This document shows positions 1-9,758 of a DNA stretch of 64,000 nt, one piece after another (positions within the stretch are counted from its first letter, which is position 1; the number at the start of each line of letters is the position of its first letter). The DNA comes from Diphasiastrum complanatum. Lineage: Eukaryota > Streptophyta > Lycopodiopsida > Lycopodiales > Lycopodiaceae. The stretch is taken from NCBI GenBank assembly GCA_029204225.1, contig CM055102.1, positions 62,479,168-62,543,167 on the forward strand, written 5' to 3'. The translations under genes were made by a program, and so were the position numbers. The notes beneath the pieces are model-generated. The model saw nothing but the letters and a program-made list of their open reading frames with translations, did no database searches and was not told the DNA's origin.

Positions 1-295
1 AAGGATGTTTCATCAGGCCACAAATGTCCGAATGCACAATGTCTAACAATCCTCTAGCAATATGCTGATGGCTTGATCTAAATGGTTTTCTAGTTTGTTT
101 ACCAACTAGACAGTCTTGACAGACAGGTAACTTGACTTTATCACGAGGATAGTCTAGATCAAGAACAATAGAATGTTCAGACATTTGTCGTACAACAGCA
201 TGATTCAAGTGACCAAGTCTATAATGCCAAAGTAAACTTTTATTTGCATGAATAGAAATACTGAGTGTCTGACTAGAGGCAGAAAAGCAATGACT
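1..295 (-). pseudogene. copia GAG-pre-integrase segment (partial)
   Basis: Minus-strand translation gives WHYRLGHLNHAVVRQMS and a CQDCLVGKQTRKPF motif. This is the HxxxH...CxxC zinc-binding head of the copia integrase, followed by the start of the catalytic core. It is truncated by the window edge at base 1 and separated from the protease segment by a stop near 295. Confidence 0.8.
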
Positions 296-721
296 TCATC
301 TATACAAGTATCCATGTCTCTTTTCGAGTGCTAGGATCTTGCCTGTCCTATCAACTACTTTGCACTGATCACATTCAAATTCTACTTTATGTCCAAGATC
401 TATGATTCTGCTTACAGAGAGCAGATTTGTAGATAAATTGGGTACATACAAGACTTTAGAAAGTAGCTTAGACTGATCATTTGCAAAGCTCAATCTTACA
501 GTACCTTCACCTTTAATAGCTTGTGTGCTATTATCGCCAAGGTGAACATATTTGTTGGTACTGTAGAGTGTATAAGACTTGTTGAGGCTGGTCATATGCT
601 GAGTGGCACCGAAATCTAGAAACCAAGAACTGTCACTGGATGCTCCTTGGTGGTTGGTCATGAAGACATCATGATCTGCTTCTTGAATGGGCTGTGGAGC
701 TTTTGTAGTTGCATTTGCCAC
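296..721 (-). pseudogene. copia aspartic protease segment with altered active-site triad
   Basis: The segment SSWFLDFGATQHM is the copia protease active-site region, normally WxLDSGAT. Here the serine of the D-S/T-G triad is phenylalanine, so the protease would be inactive. Downstream are the conserved GEGTVRLSF and YVPNLSTNLLSVSRI stretches leading to the pre-integrase region. The related copy at 48240 keeps DSGAT, so the change is specific to this copy. Confidence 0.85.
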
Positions 722-822
722 TTGTTTCGGCTGGCCTTTGCTGTTGTTCTTAGCTTGTAATATCTAGCAGTCTTGAATTTCATGGTTGTTTCGTTTGCAG
801 TATTTGTAGAACAACTTCTTCT

Positions 823-1530
823 TCATCTACGGAGGACTGTTCTTTGTGCTAGTTTATGGTCTTTCTTTGATTGCTTCAGGCCTTTCTTCTTCTTCTTCTG
901 CTTAGTCGTGCTCTTGTTTGTGTACAAAGTGTGAGAATTAGCTGAGGAACTAGAGGCTTCGTTCCTCCGCGTGTCTTCCTGCAACAACATTGTGATGACT
1001 CTTGAAAGAGTCAGTTCTGGATGTGTCGTGATGATCATCACCCAGTTGTCGTATGAGCTTGGCAAACTTGTAAGCAGTTGCATCACTGTGTCCTGATCGT
1101 CTATGATAGATTCGACAACGGCCAGTTGCTTCAGTAGGTTCTTGAATTGGTTGATGTGATTCTGTAGGGAATTACCATTCGCCATCTTGAGGGAGTAAAA
1201 TTTCTTCCTGAGATGTAGCTTGGAAGCTATATCTCGCACTTCACATAACGTGCTCAAGATGTCCTAGACTTCTTTGGATGTCTGGGCTTCGGATACATGG
1301 CCGATCTGAGTATCCAAAATGTTGAGGATGATCAGCGCGAAAGCTTTGCCATCCTTCAGCTTCCATTTGGCGATTGATGCGTCGTCAACTTCGGGTTTCC
1401 CTTCTGCACCTGTAACAACATCATACAACTTTTTAGCCATTAGCACTATTTTCATCTTAAATTTCCACAGATAGTGATTGGCTCCATCAAGCTTGTCCAT
1501 GATAGGACTGGCTTTCCCTTGGAAATCCAT
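823..1530 (-). pseudogene. copia Gag (UBN2-like) polyprotein, one internal stop
   Basis: The frame starts with a methionine at 1530 (MDFQGKASPIMDKLDGANH) and reads through a typical copia capsid: YLWKFKMKIVLMAKKLYDV, then a QNHINQFKNLLKQL segment. A single TAG near 1264 splits it into two open pieces (1264-1530 and 823-1257). The C-terminal part is lysine-rich. Gag forms the virus-like particle of the element. A frameshift precedes the zinc knuckle, where one of the expected cysteines is replaced by lysine (FYKYCKRNNHEIQDC). Not functional. Confidence 0.85.
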
Positions 1531-1560
1531 GTGGAAGATTAGTCTAGGTAAAAGGAAAAA

Positions 1561-2940
1561 CTATCAGTGAGTTAAGTATGAAAATTTGGTGCTAAATTAC
1601 AGAACAAGAAGACAATTACTCTATCGATTAGTAGAGTCTTGTTACTGTGGAAGCTTCAGGCATGTTAGAAAAGAGGGGTGTGAGAAACGAAAATAGCTTG
1701 AAAAGAAACAAACACGAAAAAAGCGAACTCGAAACTCGAAAAAGAAATGAACTCGAATGAAAAGTGTTCATGCGTAGCGGAATAAGCTATCTCACTATTT
1801 CTTTAGGCATGACTACGCCTATCAGACTCGAACAGAATATTAGTGATGGAAATCACGTTCGATCTGATTACGTAGCCAAACATTAAGCATCAAAATATCA
1901 AAAAAATAATTTGTCACGAATTAGTCGCGAAACGCAAGACTAAATATTAGTCGCGAACAGCTAGACTAAAATAATTCGCTAAGAGCAGACTACTAGATTA
2001 AGCAATAAGAAGGTCAGACAGAATGTAAAAAAGCATAGCAATATTGACACAAATCTGAACGCAGAACAAATAGAGCTGTTATCAGATTAAGTATAGCGAA
2101 ATATGCAAGTCAATAATGCAGGTGAGCACAAGACAATAGTGGACGAAACCACGTGCTTCACCAATCACAATTTGTGAAGGTTATGAACCTATTATTGACA
2201 ATCTGTTTGAAAGAAAGAATCGATGCGTGAAAGCATCTACTATGTCTGTCTCACATGTTACGAATCATGCTTCGTTCACTGTTTTGCTCACTGTTTCACA
2301 ATTTGAATATTGAGAAAGCTAATCACACAATCTGTAAAAGGTGATAGACCTATTATTGAAAATACATCTGGAAGAAAGAATTGATGCACGAAAGCATCTA
2401 GTTCGTCTACTTCTGATGCTATTATGCTTGTTGCTTGTTTCTCTTACAGAATACACAGATGGTATTCAATATATATACATGATTTTATAGGTATGCAGAT
2501 GAAGAAAGTACAAAGCGAATGTGCTATCTATGGGAGATCGTGGGTGGTTGTTGTTGTTGTCAAATCTGATTGCACAGTTGCATGGGATGAGCGTGAGAAG
2601 GCCACGACGTCAGCCTTCACTGAAATTAATGTTGGTGGAAATGCGAAAAATACGACACTCTGACAAATGCCTTGAAATCTGATTCACAGGGTGCCTTCGC
2701 TTTTTCTATAAGGGCACTTTTAGCATTTGTAGGAAAACGTTGTCTCTTTCGCCTATCACAAATCACGTGTAAAAACACAATGTCACGTTTTTTGCCTTTT
2801 TTGCCTGTGGAAATTTACTTGTATTTATGCAGACAGTCGCGTTTTATTCGACTGTCTTATTTTGCATGTAAATATGCAGACTGTGCGACAACACAAGTAA
2901 AACACAGCAGCATGAATGGAGGTATATTAACATAGGATTT
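1561..2940. other. non-coding, AT-rich interval with a short duplicated block
   Basis: No credible gene. Just right of the copia Gag start lies the element's leader, recognisable by similarity to the leader of the 47-kb copy. Beyond about 1680 the origin is unknown. An approximately 75-bp block at about 2175-2245 is repeated, diverged, at about 2332-2412; both copies share CCTATTATTGA and GAAAGCATCTA. A small hairpin (8-bp arms GACAGTCG/CGACTGTC, 9-base loop) lies at 2832-2856. The short ORFs here have no recognisable features. Confidence 0.6.
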
Positions 2941-3059
2941 AGGAGAGTGGAGGAGATGAATCCAACAACTTTTACCACCTCCACCTCCTCTTCTGTACAG
3001 CCTTCTACTACCATTTTTGTTTTCGTTCCTATTTCTTTTGTTCAATCCGCAACTACCGT

Positions 3060-4198
3060 TTCTGTTTCCCTACCCATTTCCTCTATAATTGCTACTTCTA
3101 CCTTTGTTCCATCTTTTGCACCCCTTCCATCACTATCGCTTCCACCATCCCCCCTGCTTCCACCCTCGTTCCTCTTCAGTTCAATCCTTCTGATTCAAAG
3201 TTGTCTTTCAACACCCTGGCCTGGATGCAAGTCATTCCAACGCCACCTATCTTTGATGCTGCACAGGCAAGCACGAGCTATGATCAAGGCCAGCAGGCAG
3301 CAAGGGAAACCAGTCAAGATCAAGGGTCAGGCGGACAAGACCAAGGGCCTCCCGATATTGGAGCAGACACGCAAGGCCAAGACACGGGCTCCAGCCAAAG
3401 TCAAGGAGAAGGTTAAGCCTCCTCATCACGAGGCTCACGCTCTATATCTGTCAGCCGGGCTTTCAGACGTCCCAAGTCCGTGGAGGAAAAGATCATCAAC
3501 GAATTCCTATCAAAATATCCCCACGAGTCTTCAAGAGGCGGCTGACAGATATCATATTCGGCGCAAACCATCAAGGGACAAGAGCTGCAAGCACTCCTCG
3601 CCCTCCAACCACAACTAGAGTGGCGCCAGCAGCTATTCGAGCGTAACCCTATGGCCATCAGGGCATATGTGATGAGTCCCCAGCAACTCCGGGTGAACGC
3701 CCATTTCTTGCCATGCTTAAGACGCACCAAATGGGTGGAATGCGGCATCCCACTGGATAAAATCACACTAAAAAACTACAATTGGCCAAAGATCAACTCA
3801 GAGCATGGATGGTGGACAGCGATTGTAGACACCCAAAGGGCTCTCAGCAAATTTTCTAATGAATATTTCAATTGTCCAGACCCAATAGTCCGCGCGGCAG
3901 CAACTTACGTCCGAGACTTGGAGTATATCATGGGTATAGATACCAAGTTGGATAACTTTTGGCCTCAGATCGCATGGAAGATCAGTTGCCAATCACTCGT
4001 GTGTATTACCGAGCCACCCTCCTGGGCCATCCTTGGACGAGCCGTTTTCAAGCCTGGATCAACCAACGATGGATCACCGGCGTCCACAAGTCCCTGCACA
4101 CCAATAAGGACTTGAAGGATATTGGCAGAATCAACTTTATGGAAGATGTGACAAGCTATTTGATCAACCAGCGGCAAACCAAGCGCTCACTCTATTGA
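3060..4198 (+). pseudogene. Gag-like ORF of an unidentified LTR element, broken
   Basis: One frame stays open from about 3060 to 4115 apart from TAA at 3414 and TGA at 3543. A frameshift near 4000-4110 then moves the reading to the frame that ends at 4198. The N-terminal part is Ser/Thr/Pro-rich, then comes a Gln/Gly/Asp-rich stretch (SQDQGSGGQDQGPPD), a basic segment and a Trp-rich globular-looking C-terminal half (PKINSEHGWWTAIVDTQ). I do not recognise the family. Its position just upstream of an LTR-like repeat, and its lack of RT or protease motifs, suggest a structural protein of a non-autonomous (LARD-like) LTR element. That is inference. Confidence 0.5.
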
Positions 4199-4593
4199 AC
4201 CGGCGGAATGCCAAGGGACCAGCACTATTTCAGGCCGTGGGTCCCGTTGGGGGTATTCCTAACACAACGTGAGAAAATAAATAAATCCAATGATAATATG
4301 CTGCGAGGGCATGGCTTCCGGCGCGTATAAGTCCATGGCCCAATGAGCACACAAGCTAAATGTAAATAGAAATAATAGACTTGGGCCCTTTGTAATTAAG
4401 AAAAAACTTGAGGTCCAAAGTCATTTTTTAACTTAGAGTTTACTTTTTTGAGTTGGGTCCAATTTTGTCATATGAATATTGTATTTCTAATGTACTTTTT
4501 GTGCATCCTTGGATCAAGTTGGGTCCAAGATGAATGGATAAGATCAATGTGAATATTAACCAATAGAATTTTGGGGCAAGGGCCTTCCCCATT

Positions 4594-4603
4594 TATAAAA
4601 AGG
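4594..4603 (+). promoter_or_regulatory. TATA box of the LTR-like repeat
   Basis: TATAAAAAGG sits in the middle of the LTR-like repeat and is conserved in the inverted copy (minus strand, 21796-21805). Conservation of the box and of about 30 bases after it in both copies supports a former retroelement promoter. Confidence 0.55.
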
Positions 4604-4801
4604 CACCATTTGTACTCTATTTTCATGCCTAATGAGAAGGAGGAAACTCTACCATCTTTGGAAGAGAAGCATCCCCATTTGCTATTCAATGCTTGCTATT
4701 GCTCTTGTTTTCCATTTGCTTTAAAGTTCATGCTTTCTGGTTTCAATAGTATATGTTTCTCCCTTAGCAAGTATAATGCGCAAGTGAACTAACCTCTTTT
4801 T

Positions 4802-4863
<62 letters not shown>
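4802..4863. repeat. compound (CT)n(TA)n microsatellite
   Basis: About 25 bases of CT repeats are followed directly by about 37 bases of TA repeats. The inverted LTR copy at 21 kb lacks this expansion and shows only GA-rich sequence at the matching place, so the expansion is local to this copy. Confidence 0.95.
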
Positions 4864-4866
<3 letters not shown>

Positions 4867-5137
4867 CTCTACCTTCTATGCTCCTTCTATCCATCTAACT
4901 CTCTCCCTCTCCCTCTTTTTTTCACTACAAATCATGTTGAATGCTAGTTTAGTGGCTAAAAGTTGCATCTTTACATAGTTAGGCACTTATCCAACGTTCT
5001 AACCCTTGTTGACAGGCGGGAGGGCTACTACCACGAGAGATCTTCGACCCTACACTTGTTTTGTGCATGCCCCCATGCAAGCCTATGTAATCCCATACAT
5101 GCAATTCATTACTATTGATACTCTACACCATGGCAAA

Positions 5138-5141
<4 letters not shown>

Positions 5142-5190
<49 letters not shown>
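5142..5190. repeat. (CT)n microsatellite
   Basis: An uninterrupted CT dinucleotide run of about 49 bases. Short ORFs reading Leu-Ser or Arg-Glu through it are artefacts of the repeat. Confidence 0.95.
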
Positions 5191-5192
<2 letters not shown>

Positions 5193-5666
5193 CCATTGAC
5201 CTATGTTGTTAGAGTGCAGTTCCAACATTACATGATTGCCACACATCTTCAAATAGGAGAAAAATTTATACATGATTTTTCTTTTCACGCATGCCATATA
5301 AATGACACATTTTGAAATCACATCTCAGAAGTCTTGCGAATGGAGGGCCAAGGCCCAAAAAGATCAAATTTATAAGGCACATTATTTAGCATTATTTTTT
5401 TCTCAAACTTCCTCATACATCACATCATGTTCTCAACTAAAAAATCAGCCTACTTGCAAGAGGCAATGGGTAGAATGTCCTAAACCATCATACTAGGATA
5501 AGATGACACACATCTAGTTTTATGATGGCCCTCATTTCTATACAAGTAAATTAGCCAGAACTTCAAAAGATTGCACAAATTGAAGGCATTATGAGACACG
5601 TCACATGACATGAGAGTGCATTTCCAACTGTTGCTACCATGATAGTCTGTTCTGATCTCATCTAAG

Positions 5667-5878
5667 GGTGGTGGAGAGCTTGAGTGTTGGAGTTGGTGTG
5701 CTTGCTGCAGCTCTCAAGATTTCCACCACCCATGGATAATGGCAGTAACCAAACTATCATGGAAGTTGGGTGATGACAGTGGTGGAGAGCTGAGGTGCTT
5801 GGAGTTGCTATGCCTGTTATAGTTCTCAAGGCCTCCATGGCCCTAGGATAAGGGTGGGGCCCAAACCATCATGGAAGT
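5667..5878. repeat. two diverged copies of an approximately 100-bp tandem repeat
   Basis: Copy 1 (about 5667-5765) and copy 2 (about 5779-5878) share GTGGTGGAGAGC, TTGGAGTTG, CTCTCAAG/TTCTCAAG, and the closing ACCAAACTATCATGGAAG / CCCAAACCATCATGGAAG. The divergence suggests an old duplication. Confidence 0.7.
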
Positions 5879-6590
5879 CTCAAAAGTAATCCATGCCCAA
5901 ACTCATGAATAGAAGTTGCATTTGGGAATAAGCTCTCCATGACCTCACTTAGGGCCCATCCTCCTTAAGCAATAATCATGTAAACAAACTTAATTTCAAC
6001 GGGTTAGTCATGAGATAAAACTTTGTTTGATTGCTCCATTTGACCAACACATTATATTGTCGTGCGTATGTTCATATAAGACAATATTGAGATGATGTTA
6101 TTGAACTTTTACTAGTAAAGCATGTGAGAAAAATACTCGAGCAATTGGTGGGGCACAAACTTGACAATTTGTATAGCTATGTTCCAACTAAGTCCCAAGT
6201 ACCGACTTCTCACAGTCCTCGCCAACCTGTAAATTTTGTAAATAGAATAAGTTAACAAGATAAAAAAACAAAGAAAAACATTTGTGATTTGGCATTATAT
6301 TAATTTTATCTGAAGTACCTATTTTAAGTTTAACATAAGACATGATGGAAATAAAACTTTTTGGTATATCAACCCATGGAATCCCTTACATCTTGAAGGC
6401 ACTTTGCTTGATTTTGGGCCCAGGCGTAGAGACAACCACACGTTCTTTTAAAAAAAGAAATCCTGCCCCTATATTCTCCCGTGAGTGAAAAATTGACACT
6501 TGTCTTTATGACCCATAAGTTTTTGGTAGTTCTTACAGCTTCTAAAAAATGCCAAAAATTAGAGGCCCACAAAATTTAAGAAGTATGTTG

Positions 6591-7974
6591 AGCATTGTGC
6601 TACCTCTTCGCATGCCACATGTGCCACATGGCATTTTGGCAACATGCTAGGGCCAAAGGGATGGCCAGTGCTTGGAACCGCCAAATGCACTGCTTGGGGC
6701 CAAACAAATGGGCAGTGTTCTGGATTGGAGAGTATGGGCCCACTCTTCATGGAAATCAAAACCCCTTTCACATATGAAGGCTTAAAATTTTTTGAGCCTT
6801 TTACAAAGGAAGGCGTTTCACACCTTATGCTTGTTATTTTTTTGGAGCTTTTATTCAACCGGTTTCACACTATTACGTTGGGGATTTTTATAGCCTATTT
6901 TCACACTTGTACTTTCGAGGTTTTTGAGATCCTTTCATGCTTGCCAGCTCTTGTTTGGCTGCCTTGCTCGATCTTTGGCTCATTTGCTCGATCTTTCGCT
7001 CATTTGCGTTCTTTCCTTTCTGATTTGCTTTCGCTGCCATCTCTTCCTCATTGCATTGTTCTGCCGCTCCACCAGGCGCTTACGCATTCTGTTTTGTGAT
7101 TTTTTCTCCGGCTTGTGGATCCTTTCTTGTGGGAAAGGCTGTCGGATATCACTGTGAGCAGACGGTTTACAACGACGTATTTAGGTCATAAGTTGGCGAA
7201 ATTGTGTTTAATGTAATGTCAGCATGTTTGTAGTCATGATTTGAAGATGCATTGGTGCTTCTGGAAGATGGACGGCTTTGCGCATGGTATATTCAACAGC
7301 CACAACTTGTATTTGGACTCCAGGCACTGCATTATAGGACTTGAAACAACGAATAGTGCATTATGGGAAGAGCGATGGTAATGAACGACGTTGTCCATAC
7401 TTGAACATCCACTGTATGTAAGCCTTTGTCACAATGTCCACAATATTGAGGATATTATATATTTTGAACTTTTTTTTTTGCTTCCTTCGATCTCTTCTGG
7501 AAATTTCTCTGTATTGTATTACTTATTCTGTTTTGCATTTGCTGTTGTTAGTCTTCGTCATAATTTCCGGTTGCAACCATTTAAATTTAACGAAGTACTT
7601 GCTGTTCTAGGAACCGAGCAGAATCAGAAATGGGGCTTACAGTAGCTGTCATCACAGGCTGCTGCAATGTGTGATAGTTTGTGGAGTCTATGCAATTGTA
7701 AAGGATACACAGCAAGTTGAAGGCCGAGCTGAGAATCGATTGCCATCTCATGAAAGACTACTCTAATATGCGTAATGATGCCATACAGTTAGCCCGGTGT
7801 GAACACCATTCATTACAAGCAAGCAAACGTTGGTAACAGGCTTGAATTAAACCTTGAATTTTGAAGTATGAAGTGGCAAATGGATGCTCGTGGAGCTGTC
7901 AATGAAGCTGGAAAGCCAGTGAGCTGAAGGATGAGGGCTACTGTGCTCACATTGGGCCATAACAGTGGGACATT
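6591..7974 (+). promoter_or_regulatory. probable promoter / 5' UTR region of M3KE1
   Basis: This interval ends at the inferred M3KE1 start codon. It includes a pyrimidine-rich tract (about 6940-7090) typical of plant promoters or 5' UTRs, with a 20-bp tandem pair GCTCGATCTTTGGCTCATTT / GCTCGATCTTTCGCTCATTT at 6966-7005. An in-frame TAA at 7960-7962 shows that translation cannot start further upstream in this exon. The transcription start and any 5' UTR introns cannot be fixed without RNA data. No clear TATA box was identified. Confidence 0.35.
6966..7005. repeat. 2 x 20-bp tandem repeat in pyrimidine-rich tract
   Basis: GCTCGATCTTTGGCTCATTT is followed immediately by the same 20 bases with one change (G to C at position 12). 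It lies about 1 kb upstream of the M3KE1 start codon. Confidence 0.9.
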
Positions 7975-9758
7975 ATGTCGAAGCACACCACAGTCTCACA
8001 GTTTCACAAGCCTAAAACCCTGAATGACAAATATGTAAGACTCGAACCCTTGTTGACTGTATTTCGATTTGAATTCCTTTGCCATTGTACACTGCAAGAA
8101 TCTGAATTGAAAATGATTCGAATGTATATCCTCCATTCTACACTGCAAGCATCTGATATCAAGATGATTTGTAATTATGTCCCCCCATTTCTCCTGGCAA
8201 GAATTTGATGTTAAGTCTAAGGACTTAGATTGGAGTTGACACATTTTCAGTTTTATGATGAACTATTCTACCTATATTTATAGTTGATGCTGATTTATGC
8301 AGAAGGAATTGCAACTGTGCTTTGAAATTAATCAGTTGTGATCCTACAGTAGTTACACTTACAGAACCTGATGCTTTCTGGAAACAGCTTTTAGGCGATG
8401 AAATTGGAAAAGGTGCGTATGGAAGGGTTTACAAAAGTTTGGATTTGGAGAATGGGGACTTTGTCGCCATTAAGCAAGTTTCCCTGGAAAATATTCCTGC
8501 TGAGGATCTGGCTAGCATCATGGTTTGCTATCTAACTTTGATACCCACATCAACAGCTAAGGAAAGATTTATTAGAATGTGCAGATGAATTTTTCTTTTC
8601 TTCACGATAAACTTTTTCCAAATTTCTTTTTCTTCTTTGACCTCCATTTTTCTTTCACCAATTGGCTAGCCATATGTTTTGAGCATTATTTCTGTCAATT
8701 TAACCTGCTGTATGCTAGGTATCATTAGCATTTATGGCTGGCTATAGTATCTATTTTTAACTCTATTTTTGTGGTGTATGTTACAGCTAGAGATCGACCT
8801 TCTAAAGGTACGTATCTGCTTTTGTGATTAAAACATCAGGTCATAGAATGTATTTCCAAGCTGGATAGGCTTGTTGATGTTCTTTTCTTGAGAGCCATGG
8901 AACCACAACATGTGGAGACGAGGTTGATTTTGTTGCTGGTTTTGCAGAATCTGAATCATAAGAACATTGTGAAGTATCAAGGCTCCTTCAAGACCAAGAC
9001 TCACCTTTACATTATTCTTGAGTAAGGGCACCACCCCTTTGCAGATTAGCAAAAGCATGGTTAACGTGTCTATTTCTAAATAGATTGTCTTTGTGTATAC
9101 TGACGTACCACATAAGGGAGAGTGTCTAGTGTCATTTTCTTGATAATCTGCAATAATCGGCTGAAGAGCAATAATATACTTTTTGACAGTCTAGAGTCTA
9201 GACCAAAGTTCTTGAACCTTTTACTTGGTGTGATCTTCTTGGACATGGAAACTTGCGTATCTAGAAGTTGTTGTTTGTGTAGATATGTGGAGAATGGATC
9301 TCTTGCAAGCATCATTAAGCCAAACAAATTTGGAGCTTTTCCTGAATCACTGGTGGCTGTTTACATTGCCCAGGTAGCTATAAGGCATGTCCCCCCAAAT
9401 ATACTTATTTGTTGTTTTCAGTGCACATACCTTGTTTTTTGATGAGCCCAAGCACCATTGCTTTGATATGGACCAAGAGGGCAAGCGTTTGCTGTTGTAT
9501 TTACCTGACAAAATCAAGGAAGATGTAATGACTACCATTGGGTGCATATACTAGAGGCTATCATTTGTGTAACGATAGTGTAGAGTTGATGTCTGGGAAG
9601 TGTAAGTCTTGCTGGGATATGGAAGAAGTGCGACTATGACCTTATTGTTGTCATTTCTAATGCTTATGAGGCAGGTTTTGGAAGGGTTGGCATACCTACA
9701 TGAGCAAGGTGTCATTCATAGAGATATCAAGGGTGCCAATATCCTTACTACAAAAGAG
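7975..9758 (+). CDS. M3KE1: M3KE1 exons 1-6: kinase N-lobe to catalytic loop
   Basis: Exon 1 (7975-8034) encodes [20 protein letters not shown]. Exon 2 (8388-8522) has the glycine loop GKGAYGRV and the VAIK lysine (Lys49). Exon 3 (8787-8807) is a 21-nt microexon encoding LEIDLLK. Exon 4 (8948-9021) gives [20 protein letters not shown]. Exon 5 (9283-9373) gives [17 protein letters not shown]. Exon 6 (9675-9758) carries the catalytic loop HRDIKGAN (Asp144). Introns 1-5 are short (140-353 bp) and hold nothing recognisable. In this family the QE before IDLLK in Arabidopsis is LE here. Confidence 0.93.

Larger units (their letters stand above)
1..1560 (-). mobile_element. Ty1/copia retrotransposon remnant, gag to integrase N-terminus, cut by window edge
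   Basis: Read on the minus strand, the order is Gag, a damaged zinc knuckle, aspartic protease and the GAG-pre-integrase segment, which is the Ty1/copia order. The element runs off the left edge, so integrase, RT and RNase H are not in view. It is a close relative of the plus-strand copia at 47104-51352: the two share the Gag start, the protease surroundings and a short leader ahead of Gag. No tRNA primer-binding site could be found upstream (to the right), and no LTR boundary is clear. Stops and frameshifts between the segments mark it as dead. Confidence 0.9.
4158..5053 (+). repeat. LTR-like repeat with TATA box (copy A of an inverted pair)
   Basis: This 0.9-kb block recurs in inverted orientation at 21346-22243. 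Shared landmarks, in order, are the AACCGGCGGAATGCC-like start, a GTTGGGGGTATTCC motif near 4246, long stretches around GGATCAAGTTGGGTCCAAG, a TATA box with GGCACCATTTGTACTC after it, and GTTGACAGGCGGGAGGGCT near 5008. A Pol II style TATA box placed mid-repeat fits an LTR. The outer ends of both copies extend beyond the obvious TG...CA borders, so exact LTR limits are uncertain. This copy carries the extra microsatellites at 4802-4863. Confidence 0.7.
5054..6590. other. intergenic DNA upstream of M3KE1
   Basis: No gene is supported. Besides the CT microsatellite, an approximately 100-bp diverged tandem repeat occupies about 5667-5878: two copies starting GTGGTGGAGAGC and ending near CATCATGGAAGT, about 111 bp apart. 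The rest is AT-rich unique-looking sequence. Confidence 0.55.

Noticed and set aside
2832-2856. Hairpin resembling a bacterial-type terminator
   Set aside because: The context is plant nuclear DNA and the stem is short; no functional meaning can be supported.
5006-5321. ORFs on both strands with long Leu-Ser or Arg-Glu runs
   Set aside because: They are translations of the (CT)n microsatellite at 5142-5190 and carry no other protein-like content.
8322-8388. Alternative M3KE1 start at the ATG-like beginning of the long ORF containing exon 2
   Set aside because: The residues before [12 protein letters not shown] do not match the family, whereas exon 1 at 7975 encodes [13 protein letters not shown], typical of the family N-terminus, and joins exon 2 in phase.
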